From an uncultured Clostridium sp. (lineage in GTDB: Bacteria > Bacillota > Clostridia > TANB77 > CAG-508), in the NCBI GenBank assembly GCA_946497905.1, contig CAMMMI010000073.1, forward strand, positions 1-8,910: 8,910 bases of DNA. The letters are read 5' to 3'. Position numbers and translations under genes: made by a program. Under the pieces are notes generated by a model that had not been told where the DNA came from, did no database searches, and saw only the letters and a program-made list of their open reading frames with translations. Shown here one piece after another: positions 1-6,744 of the stretch. Within the stretch, counting starts at the first letter, position 1; each line of letters starts with the position of its first letter.

Positions 1-137
1 GCCAAAATAGCCCGTCCCCAATGGCACTAATTTTCGGGATTGAAGGAACGTCCCCAAGTAATGCCAAAATAGCCCGTCCCCAATGGCAATCTCAAGTTCC
101 ATCCCCTAGTTGTCAAAATAGCCCGTCCCCTTTGGCA
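1..137. repeat. Degenerate tandem array of GTCCCC-core repeats (three units)
   Basis: Three related units of about 26 nt lie at 1-26, 63-88 and 112-137. The first two are identical, and the third differs at its second base and in the AA/TT step before the closing GGCA. Each contains AAAATAGCCCGTCCCC and ends in TGGCA or TTGGCA. The ends of each unit can pair: 4 bp in units 1 and 2, and 6 bp with one G-T pair in unit 3 (112-117 with 131-136). Similarity continues into the sequence before each unit (TCCCC, then AGT), so the true period is longer, 62 nt and then 49 nt. No coding potential is visible. This looks like a dispersed REP-like family seen in Clostridia; mobility by a REP-associated transposase is inference, since no transposase is present here. 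Confidence 0.75.
3..55 (+). repeat. 53-nt terminal inverted repeat, left copy
   Basis: Positions 3-55 are the exact reverse complement of 8858-8910, checked base by base. The match stops at 56 (A here; the complement of 8857 would give T). The left copy overlaps the first unit of the tandem array and includes the stretch CGGGATTGAAGGAACGTCCCC after it. The right limit of the other copy is set by the window edge, so the repeat may be longer than 53 nt. Confidence 0.95.
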
Positions 138-271
138 CTATCATAAAAAAGAGAATATTTAAATATTATATAATGAAAGAATAAATTTATAAAAAGCCAA
201 ATAGAAATATAAAAAGTGTACAAATGATAAGATTTTGTGATTTGTTATGATGAAAAAATAGAAAAAAAGGC
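138..271. other. A+T-rich intergenic stretch with no recognised gene
   Basis: Between the repeat array and the murE promoter candidate there is very A+T-rich DNA with no convincing open frame on either strand and no RNA gene or riboswitch fold that I recognise. A TATAAT at 169-174 has no acceptable -35 partner upstream. The gene-free region from 1 to 364 therefore holds repeats, this spacer, a promoter candidate and a palindrome. Confidence 0.6.
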
Positions 272-300
272 TATACAAATTTGTTATTTAGTTATATAAT
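272..300 (+). promoter_or_regulatory. Candidate sigma-A-type promoter for the murE-murJ gene run
   Basis: A perfect -10 hexamer TATAAT (295-300) is preceded, with a 17-nt spacer, by TATACA (272-277), which matches the TTGACA consensus at four of six positions. Transcription would start near 307, giving a leader of roughly 58 nt before the murE start. It is the best-spaced match upstream of murE, but in DNA this rich in A+T chance matches are common. Confidence 0.5.
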
Positions 301-307
301 GTAAAAA

Positions 308-331
308 ATTAAAATAAAATTTTATTTTAAT
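308..331. repeat. 24-nt perfect A/T palindrome at the expected transcription start of murE
   Basis: Positions 308-331 read the same on both strands (arms ATTAAAATAAAA and TTTTATTTTAAT). It begins about where transcription from the 272-300 promoter would start. It could be a protein-binding site or the first structure in the leader RNA; composition alone could also produce it. Confidence 0.6.
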
Positions 332-364
332 GGTTTATTAAAAAATCGAAAGGATTGAAAAAAT

Positions 365-1855
365 ATGAAATTAAAAAATATGTTGGTAGGATTAGAGGAT
401 TTAAAAGTAAAAGGAGATTTAGATATAGAAATAGAAGGACTAGACAGAAACTCTAAAAATATAAAAGAAGGATATCTATTTGTTGCAATAAAAGGATTTT
501 CAGCAGATGGACATAAATTTATTAATGATGCAATAGAAAATGGAGCAAAAGCTGTATTAGTAGAAGAAGGATGTGATTTAAAATCAATAAAAAATTTAGA
601 TAATATAACAATAGTTATGGCAAAAGATACGAGAGAAGCATTAGCAATCACATCAGCTAATTTTTACAAAAATCCATCAAAAAAATTTAAATTAATAGGT
701 GTAACAGGAACAAAAGGAAAAACAACAACAACATTTATGATAAAAGAGATATTAGAAAGATCAGGAAAAAAAGTAGGGTTAATAGGAACGATAGCAATAT
801 ATATAAATGGTAAAAAAATACAAGATAGTGATAGAACAACACCAGAAAGCATAGAATTACAACAAATATTTGCTAAAATGGTAGATGAAGGTGTAGATGT
901 TGTTGTAATGGAAGTTTCATCACAAAGTTTAAAATTGCATAGAGTTACAGGGTGCGAATTTGATTATGTATTATTTACTAATTTTTCAGAAGATCATATA
1001 AGTCCAAATGAACATCCAGATATGAAAGATTATTTTGAATCAAAACTAAAGCTATTTAAGATGTGTAAAAATGGAATTGTAAATACAGATGATTTACATG
1101 GAGCAAAGATACCAGGATTGTTCCCAGAAAATAATATAGTAACTTATGGAATTGATAATTATGCAAATGTGTTGGCAAAAGATATTACAATAACAAACTC
1201 ATATGTTGATTTTAAAGTAAAAATAACAGATAGAAATGAGAGAGTAAAAACAGGAATACCAGGAAGATTTAGTGTATATAATTCACTAGCTGCTATTTGT
1301 GTTGCACAAAAATTTGGCATTTCACCAGAAGTCGTAAAAGAAGCACTAGCACAAGTTAGAGTACCAGGAAGATCTGAGTTAGTAGATAATAAAAAAGAAA
1401 TACCAATAATGATTGATTATGCTCATTCACCAGAAAGTTTAGAAAATATTCTACAAGCTGTAAAAAGTTATACAAGAGGAAAAGTAATATCAGTATTTGG
1501 TTGTGGAGGAGACAGAGATTCAGGCAAAAGACCAATAATGGGAGAGATTTCAGGAAGAATAGCAGATTACACATTTATAACATCAGATAATCCAAGAACA
1601 GAAGATCCACAAAAAATAGTAGAACAAATTGAAGAAGGAATAAAAAAGACAAAAGGGAATTATAAAGTAATAGTTGATAGAAAAGAAGCTATAAAAGAAG
1701 CAATTCAAATGGCTACAAAAAGAGATATTGTAGTATTAGCTGGAAAAGGACATGAGCCATACCAAGAAATAAATGGAGTAAAACATTCTTTTGATGAAAG
1801 AATTATAGTAAGAGAGATTATAGAAGAACTAGAAGATAAAAAGAAGAAAAAATAA
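365..1855 (+). CDS. murE: UDP-N-acetylmuramoyl-L-alanyl-D-glutamate--2,6-diaminopimelate ligase (MurE)
   Basis: Cytoplasmic Mur ligase that adds meso-diaminopimelate to UDP-MurNAc-L-Ala-D-Glu using ATP, the third stem-peptide step. The 496-residue length is normal. The N-terminal UDP-binding domain covers about residues 1-105. The ATP loop GTKGKTTTT starts at residue 115, TTPES is at 158-162, and DYFESKLKLF (222-231) contains the lysine (K227) that is carbamylated in the family. DYAHSP is at 351-356, GCGGDRDSGKRPIMG at 379-393 and GKGHE at 460-464. DNPRTEDP at 408-415 is the signature of DAP-adding rather than lysine-adding enzymes. The start is supported by AAAGGA at 349-354; the next in-frame ATG (383) would cut into the usual N-terminus. 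The C-terminus is a run of lysines. This is the first gene of the run, with a promoter candidate just upstream; murF does not follow it. Confidence 0.97.
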   Translation: MKLKNMLVGLEDLKVKGDLDIEIEGLDRNSKNIKEGYLFVAIKGFSADGHKFINDAIENGAKAVLVEEGCDLKSIKNLDNITIVMAKDTREALAITSANFYKNPSKKFKLIGVTGTKGKTTTTFMIKEILERSGKKVGLIGTIAIYINGKKIQDSDRTTPESIELQQIFAKMVDEGVDVVVMEVSSQSLKLHRVTGCEFDYVLFTNFSEDHISPNEHPDMKDYFESKLKLFKMCKNGIVNTDDLHGAKIPGLFPENNIVTYGIDNYANVLAKDITITNSYVDFKVKITDRNERVKTGIPGRFSVYNSLAAICVAQKFGISPEVVKEALAQVRVPGRSELVDNKKEIPIMIDYAHSPESLENILQAVKSYTRGKVISVFGCGGDRDSGKRPIMGEISGRIADYTFITSDNPRTEDPQKIVEQIEEGIKKTKGNYKVIVDRKEAIKEAIQMATKRDIVVLAGKGHEPYQEINGVKHSFDERIIVREIIEELEDKKKKK

Positions 1856-1879
1856 AATACTTGAAGAAAAAATAATAAA

Positions 1880-1903
1880 TAATATATATTTGAATATATA
1901 TTA
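1880..1903 (+). repeat. A/T-only hairpin just upstream of the mraY ribosome-binding site
   Basis: TAATATATAT (1880-1889) and ATATATATTA (1894-1903) are perfect 10-bp inverted arms around a TTGA loop. The hairpin ends within a few bases of the AGAAAGG site (1906-1912). No U-tract follows, so it is not a terminator. A role in tuning mraY translation or in mRNA end formation is possible but unproven. Confidence 0.5.
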
Positions 1904-1922
1904 AAAGAAAGGTTTGGTAATA

Positions 1923-2903
1923 TTGAAGACAGAAACAACAATATTAATAGCATCATTTATAACATCAATAATCTTAGGAATAATAGTTATACCAATGTTA
2001 AAAAAATTAAAAGTAGGGCAAATAGAAAGGGATGATGGACCTAAATCACATTTAAAAAAGCAAGGAACTCCAACAATGGGGGGAATAATTATAATAATAG
2101 CAATGATATTAGTAATTACAGGTGCATATATATTTTTGACAGCAACAGGACAAAATGAAGTTGCAAATAAATTATTGCCAATGTTATTAATATCAATAGG
2201 ATTTGGAACTATAGGATTTATAGATGATTTCAAAAAATTAGTATTAAAAAATACCAAAGGTCTAAAACCAAGTTATAAAATGATAGGACTATTGGTTATA
2301 TCAGTAGCATATGTAATTTATTTATTACAAATATTACATTTTGATACACAAACATATATACCAATAGCTAAAACATATATAGATTTACCAATATATGTAT
2401 ATATACCATTTGCCATTATAGTAATATTAGCAACAACAAATGCAGTAAATTTAACAGATGGAATAGATGGATTATCTTCAAGTGTAAGTGCGATTATAAT
2501 AACATGTCTAGCAGTAATAGGAATGATTTTTGGAATACCAGAAGTGTCTGTATTTGCAAGTTGTGTTATAGGTGCTATATTAGGATTTTTAATGTTTAAT
2601 TTACATCCAGCCAAGGTATTTATGGGAGATACAGGCTCATTACTTTTAGGTGGTGTTATTTCATCAATAGCACTATATCTAAAAATGCCAATATTATTAA
2701 TTATAATAGCACTAATTCCAGTATTAGAAACTTTATCAGTAATAATACAAGTTGCATATTACAAAAAAACAGGAAAAAGAGTATTCAAAATGGCACCATT
2801 ACATCATCATTTTGAATTATCTGGATGGAAAGAAAATAAGGTAGTAATAATATTTAGTTTAATTACTTTAATATTATGTATTATAGGACTAAAGATAATA
2901 TAG
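1923..2903 (+). CDS. mraY: Phospho-N-acetylmuramoyl-pentapeptide-transferase (MraY)
   Basis: Integral membrane enzyme that transfers phospho-MurNAc-pentapeptide from UDP to undecaprenyl phosphate, making lipid I. Family motifs are all present (numbering from the start chosen here): DDGPKSHLKKQGTPTMGG near residues 37-54, GFIDDFKK at 98-105 with the paired catalytic-site aspartates, NAVNLTDGIDGL at 173-184, FMGDTGSL at 233-240, and MAPLHHHFE at 290-298. Several hydrophobic segments fit the ten-helix fold. No ATG lies at the N-terminus. A TTG at 1914 is only 1 nt from the AAAGG ending at 1912, whereas the TTG at 1923 sits 10 nt away, so I prefer 1923 (326 residues); 1914 gives 329. The gene follows murE after 67 nt and precedes ftsW by 22 nt. 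Identity is secure; the start is less so. Confidence 0.95.
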   Translation: MKTETTILIASFITSIILGIIVIPMLKKLKVGQIERDDGPKSHLKKQGTPTMGGIIIIIAMILVITGAYIFLTATGQNEVANKLLPMLLISIGFGTIGFIDDFKKLVLKNTKGLKPSYKMIGLLVISVAYVIYLLQILHFDTQTYIPIAKTYIDLPIYVYIPFAIIVILATTNAVNLTDGIDGLSSSVSAIIITCLAVIGMIFGIPEVSVFASCVIGAILGFLMFNLHPAKVFMGDTGSLLLGGVISSIALYLKMPILLIIIALIPVLETLSVIIQVAYYKKTGKRVFKMAPLHHHFELSGWKENKVVIIFSLITLILCIIGLKII

Positions 2904-2925
2904 ATTTTAGAAGGGAAGAGTTTAG

Positions 2926-4059
2926 ATGGCAAAAAAGAGAAAAGAAAAAAGCTTTTCAAGTTTTCTAAATAATCCGATAGATTTTACACTAATAATAACT
3001 ATTTTGCTTTTACTTTCAATAGGCCTAATAATGTTATTATCAGCAAGTTCGCCATCAGCATTATCGGAAAGCGGAAATAGTTATTCATATTTTTCAAAAC
3101 AATTAATATTTGCAATATTAGGAATTATTGCAATGATGATTATATCAAAAATTGATTATAGATTTTACCAAAAATTTTATAAACACGCTTGGTGGATTGC
3201 ACTAATATTATTAGCATTAGTTTTAGTAGCGGGTAGAACAATAAATGGAGCAAAAAGATGGATATATTTTACAGAGACATTATCAATACAACCGTCAGAA
3301 TTAGTAAAAATGTTAATGATAATTTTCTATGCAGGAATTCTAGTAAAAAATAGAGATGAATTAAATAAGTATGGAAGAGGATTTTTAAAACATGTAATAA
3401 TGTTAGCTCCAATAATAGGATTATTACTTTTAGAACCACATTTTAGTGCGTCAATAGTAATAATAGGAATATGTAGTATAATGATGATAATAGCAGGATG
3501 TAAATTTTGGCATTTCTTAGCGACGGGTATGGCAGTTGGTGTGCCAGCAATAGTAGCATTAGTAGCATTTTCACCATACCGTTTACAAAGAGTAATAACA
3601 TTTTTAGATCCATGGAAAGATGCAACAGGAGATGGATGGCAAGTAATACAAAGTTTATATGCAATAGGATCAGGAGGACTATTTGGAGCAGGACTTGGAG
3701 AAAGTAAACAAAAATTTTTATACATACCAGAACCACACAATGACTTTATATTTTCAATATTAGGAGAAGAACTAGGATTTATAGGATGTGCGGTAGTATT
3801 AATATTATTTGCAATATTTATCTGGAGAGGAGTATTAATAGCAATGAAAGCTCCAGATATGTTTGGAAGCTTATTAGCAATAGGAATAACGGCATTAGTA
3901 GGAATACAGGTAATAATAAATGTAGCAGTTGTTACATCATCAATGCCAGCAACAGGAATGCCATTACCATTCTTTAGTTATGGAGGAACGGCGCTGTTTA
4001 TACTACTGTGCGAAATGGGAGTTCTCTTAAACATATCAAGGGCAAGTGCAAAAAAATAA
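2926..4059 (+). CDS. ftsW: SEDS-family peptidoglycan glycosyltransferase, FtsW/SpoVE type
   Basis: Multi-pass membrane protein that polymerises lipid II into glycan strands together with a class B penicillin-binding protein, at the division septum (FtsW) or in spore cortex synthesis (SpoVE). The length of 377 residues and about ten hydrophobic segments fit the family. Visible motifs are GRTINGAKRW (103-112), QPSELVK (122-128), YRLQRVITFLDPWKD (218-232), GDGWQVIQS (235-243), PEPHNDFIFSILGEELG (268-284) and GMPLPFFSYGGT (344-355). D273 in HNDFIF aligns with the aspartate essential in E. coli FtsW. At 170-176 the usual QPDLGT-like motif reads EPHFSAS. Start ATG 2926 follows GGGAAGAG. Neighbours mraY and murG favour FtsW or SpoVE over RodA; sequence alone does not separate FtsW from SpoVE, and no partner PBP gene is in the window. 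Confidence 0.93.
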   Translation: MAKKRKEKSFSSFLNNPIDFTLIITILLLLSIGLIMLLSASSPSALSESGNSYSYFSKQLIFAILGIIAMMIISKIDYRFYQKFYKHAWWIALILLALVLVAGRTINGAKRWIYFTETLSIQPSELVKMLMIIFYAGILVKNRDELNKYGRGFLKHVIMLAPIIGLLLLEPHFSASIVIIGICSIMMIIAGCKFWHFLATGMAVGVPAIVALVAFSPYRLQRVITFLDPWKDATGDGWQVIQSLYAIGSGGLFGAGLGESKQKFLYIPEPHNDFIFSILGEELGFIGCAVVLILFAIFIWRGVLIAMKAPDMFGSLLAIGITALVGIQVIINVAVVTSSMPATGMPLPFFSYGGTALFILLCEMGVLLNISRASAKK

Positions 4060-4076
4060 AAACTTTGTTATTTTGG

Positions 4077-4104
4077 GTCATTTTGGGGACGCGTCCAAAA
4101 TGAC
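4077..4104 (+). repeat. GGGGACG-core hairpin between ftsW and murG
   Basis: GTCATTTTGG (4077-4086) and CCAAAATGAC (4095-4104) are perfect 10-bp inverted arms around GGACGCGT. The inner GGACGCGTCC is itself a palindrome. Just upstream, TTATTTTGGG repeats the left arm with one change. The hairpin ends directly at the murG ribosome-binding site (AAGGGAGG, 4105-4112) with no U-tract, so it is not a standard terminator. Its complement has the same layout as the repeats at 1-137 (GTCA arm, then CGTCCCC, then the returning arm), so it is probably a relative of that family inserted into the operon. Confidence 0.75.
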
Positions 4105-4116
4105 AAGGGAGGAAAC

Positions 4117-5235
4117 ATGAAAGTAATAATAGCTGCAGCAGGAACTGCGGGACATATAAATCCTGGGTTAGCAATAGCCAATAAAATAAAAGAAAAGCAA
4201 AAAGACTCTAAAATAATATTTGTAGGAACAACAAGAGGATTAGAAAATGACTTAGTTCCAAGAGCAGGTTATGAGTTAAAAACGATAAATGCATATGGTT
4301 TAAGCAAGAAAATATCAATTCAAACTTTGAAAAATAATATAAAAACATTGAAAGGATTTGGGGAAGCAAGGAAGATTGTAAAAGAATTTAAACCAGATAT
4401 AGTAATAGGAACAGGAGGATATATTTGTGGAGCAGTGATTACAGCAGGAAGTAAATATCATATACCAACACTATTACATGAAAGTAATGCCTTTCCAGGA
4501 AAAGCAATCAAATTCTTATCAAAAAAAGCTGATACAATATTAGTATCATTTAAAGATGCAATTCCAAGAATAAAACATGCAAAAAAAGTTGTATTTACAG
4601 GAACACCTGTAAAAATAAAAAAGATAGAATACACAATGGAAGAAAAAAAGAAAATATTAGAACAATTTAATCTAAACCTATTGAAGCCATCAGTATTGAT
4701 ATTTGGAGGAAGCCAAGGAGCACAAAAAATAAATGAAGCAATTGTTGATATAATAAAAAATAAGTTAAATAAAGAATATCAACTAATTTGGGCTACAGGA
4801 CCAAAGCAATATGACGTAATAAAAGAAGAACTAGAAAATAATGGAATAAATATTAATAATATTGAAAATGTTAAAATCGTGCCATATATATATAATATGC
4901 AAGAAATAATGAATGTAGTAGATTTAATAGTTGCAAGAAGTGGAGCGATGACAATTACAGAAATATCAAATTTAGCTAAACCATCAATATTAATACCATT
5001 ACCTAATGTAAGTAATAATCATCAATTATATAATGCAAAAGTTTTAGAAAATTTAAAAGCAACAAAAATTATATTAAATAATGAATTAACAGGAAAAATA
5101 TTGGATGAAGAGATTAATAAAATAGCATTAAATAAACAGGTATTAAAAGAAATGGGGAAAAATGCATATAAGGCGTCAGTAGACAATGTTGAAGATAAAA
5201 TTTATAGTGAGATAGAAAAACTTATACAAAAATAA
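4117..5235 (+). CDS. murG: UDP-N-acetylglucosamine--lipid I N-acetylglucosaminyltransferase (MurG)
   Basis: Membrane-associated GT-B glycosyltransferase (family GT28) that adds GlcNAc to lipid I on the cytoplasmic face, making lipid II. It has 372 residues, close to the usual length. The N-terminal acceptor domain has AAGTAGHINPG at 7-17, GTGGY at 98-102 and HESNAFPG at 121-128. The C-terminal donor domain has FGGSQGAQ at 196-203, RSGAMTITE at 274-282 (ending in the glutamate that contacts the UDP-GlcNAc ribose in the family) and NHQLYNA at 301-307. The first glycine loop reads GTAGH instead of E. coli GTGGH. Start ATG 4117 has a strong AAGGGAGG site 4 nt upstream. A 10-bp hairpin (4077-4104) occupies most of the 57-nt gap after ftsW. 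Confidence 0.97.
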   Translation: MKVIIAAAGTAGHINPGLAIANKIKEKQKDSKIIFVGTTRGLENDLVPRAGYELKTINAYGLSKKISIQTLKNNIKTLKGFGEARKIVKEFKPDIVIGTGGYICGAVITAGSKYHIPTLLHESNAFPGKAIKFLSKKADTILVSFKDAIPRIKHAKKVVFTGTPVKIKKIEYTMEEKKKILEQFNLNLLKPSVLIFGGSQGAQKINEAIVDIIKNKLNKEYQLIWATGPKQYDVIKEELENNGININNIENVKIVPYIYNMQEIMNVVDLIVARSGAMTITEISNLAKPSILIPLPNVSNNHQLYNAKVLENLKATKIILNNELTGKILDEEINKIALNKQVLKEMGKNAYKASVDNVEDKIYSEIEKLIQK

Positions 5236-5268
5236 AAATTGGTAAATTGATAAAATAAGAGGAGAAAA

Positions 5269-6744
5269 ATGTTTAGAAATATACAATTTAAAATAATAAC
5301 AATATTTTTTTTAATAGGAATAATAATAATTGCAGGATTAGGAGTATTTTTTCTTACATCAATACATGGATTAGAACAACAAATAATAAATAGTAATTTT
5401 CAAAATATCCAAGAAGAAATACAAATACTACAAAATTTAAAAACAAATACTATTATGATATTAATAATAATAGGAGTATTATTAGCAATAGTAGGTTTAT
5501 TAATAGCTGGTTTTCTATCAAAATTTGTTATATATCCAATTAATAAATTGATAAAAAGTGCAGAAAAAGTTACTGATGAAGATAAAAAGAAAGCAAAAAA
5601 TAAGAAAAGTACTGATGTAGGGGAATTAGAAAATGTATTTGGCATGATGACAACAGAACTAAAACAAAAATTAAGTGAAGTTTCAACACAAAAAAATCAA
5701 ATAGAAACAATATTATTACATATGACAGATGGAATAATAGCTTTTAATTTAGATGGAGAAATATTGTTAATTAATCCAGCAGCCAAAAAGTCATTAAGTA
5801 TAAGACCAGAAGATAATACATTTGATGATATATTTAAAAAATTTAATTTAGATATAAATATGGAAAAAATAATTTATCTAGAGAATTGGACATCAACAGA
5901 ACAAAGGGTTCAACTAGATGATAAGTATTTAAATATATTTTTTGCACCATTTAAAAATGAATCAGATAGACCAGATGGTGTGATAGCTGTTATACAAGAT
6001 ATAACAGAACACGTAAAATTAGACAATATGCAAAAAGAGTTTGTAGCAGATGTATCACATGAATTAAAAACACCGATAACATCTATAATGGGATATGCAG
6101 ATACTTTATTGGAAGGAGAATATGATAAAGAAACACAGACTAAATTTTTAAATGTAATAGCAACAGAGGCAAGAAGAATGGCAAAACTAGTAACAGATTT
6201 GCTGACTTTATCTAGATATGATAGTAATAAAAAGAAAATACAAAGAGAGTCATTTGATTTAGGGGAATTAGTAAAAAGGTGTCAAGACAAATTAGCAATA
6301 GAAATAAAGAAAAAAAATCACAAAGTAAATTGTTTTGTAACAGCTGATGTACCTCCAGTTTATGCAGATAAATATGATATAGAAAGAGTAGTTTTAAACA
6401 TATTGACAAATAGTATTAAATATACTAAAGATGGAGGAGAGATAAAAATTTATGTTGGATTTGTATATAATGATGCATATATAAAAATATTTGATAATGG
6501 AATAGGAATACCAGAAGAAGATTTATCAAGAATATTTGAAAGATTTTATAGAGTAGATAAAGCACGTACTAGAGAAATGGGAGGAACAGGATTAGGACTT
6601 TCTATAGCAAAAGAAATATTAGACAAAAATGGAGGAAGTATAGATATAAAGAGTGTTGTAGGACAAGGGACAGAAGTAGTAGTAAGAATTCCAACAATCA
6701 CAAAATCTAGCTCTTTTGATATTAACGATAAAGGAGTGATGTAA
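5269..6744 (+). CDS. Membrane sensor histidine kinase with HAMP and PAS domains (WalK/PhoR-like)
   Basis: Two-component sensor kinase of 491 residues. It has two membrane segments (about 8-30 and 59-83), an extracytoplasmic loop of only about 28 residues, a HAMP linker (about 82-137) and a PAS domain (about 145-245, with DGIIAFNLDGEILLINPAA near 154-172). The HisKA domain carries FVADVSHELKTP with the phospho-acceptor H264. The ATPase domain has N box NILTNSIKYT (N377, N381), G1 box DNGIGIP (409-415), F box RIFERFYR (421-428) and G2 box GGTGLGLSIA (438-447). All catalytic motifs look intact. The overall plan resembles WalK, PhoR and ResE, but the sensor loop is far smaller than in B. subtilis WalK. 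No response regulator gene is in the window. It starts 33 nt after murG with AGGAG at 5260-5264, and its stop shares one base with the next start (TAATG), so translation is probably coupled to the flippase. The signal it senses and its partner are unknown. Confidence 0.93.
   Translation: MFRNIQFKIITIFFLIGIIIIAGLGVFFLTSIHGLEQQIINSNFQNIQEEIQILQNLKTNTIMILIIIGVLLAIVGLLIAGFLSKFVIYPINKLIKSAEKVTDEDKKKAKNKKSTDVGELENVFGMMTTELKQKLSEVSTQKNQIETILLHMTDGIIAFNLDGEILLINPAAKKSLSIRPEDNTFDDIFKKFNLDINMEKIIYLENWTSTEQRVQLDDKYLNIFFAPFKNESDRPDGVIAVIQDITEHVKLDNMQKEFVADVSHELKTPITSIMGYADTLLEGEYDKETQTKFLNVIATEARRMAKLVTDLLTLSRYDSNKKKIQRESFDLGELVKRCQDKLAIEIKKKNHKVNCFVTADVPPVYADKYDIERVVLNILTNSIKYTKDGGEIKIYVGFVYNDAYIKIFDNGIGIPEEDLSRIFERFYRVDKARTREMGGTGLGLSIAKEILDKNGGSIDIKSVVGQGTEVVVRIPTITKSSSFDINDKGVM

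Noticed and set aside
1..137. Possible CRISPR array from three similar 26-nt units
   Set aside because: The units are degenerate, spaced unequally (62 and 49 nt), the spacers share sequence with each other and no cas genes are present. An inverted copy also lies at the other end, which fits a dispersed repeat.
141..364. Riboswitch or T-box leader upstream of murE
   Set aside because: The predicted leader is only about 58 nt and holds just the A/T palindrome; no conserved riboswitch or T-box element is visible.
1861..1890. Internal promoter for mraY (TTGAAG, 18 nt, TATATT)
   Set aside because: The hexamers are plausible but the region is almost pure A/T, where such matches arise easily, and the -10 falls inside the hairpin. 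Kept out of the feature list.
3327..3740. Antisense frames of about 100-140 residues opposite ftsW
   Set aside because: They lie fully within a conserved gene, have no ribosome-binding site or family resemblance, and reflect low stop density in the complementary frames.
4077..4104. Intrinsic terminator between ftsW and murG
   Set aside because: The stem is good but no T-run follows on the + strand; it is followed directly by the murG ribosome-binding site.
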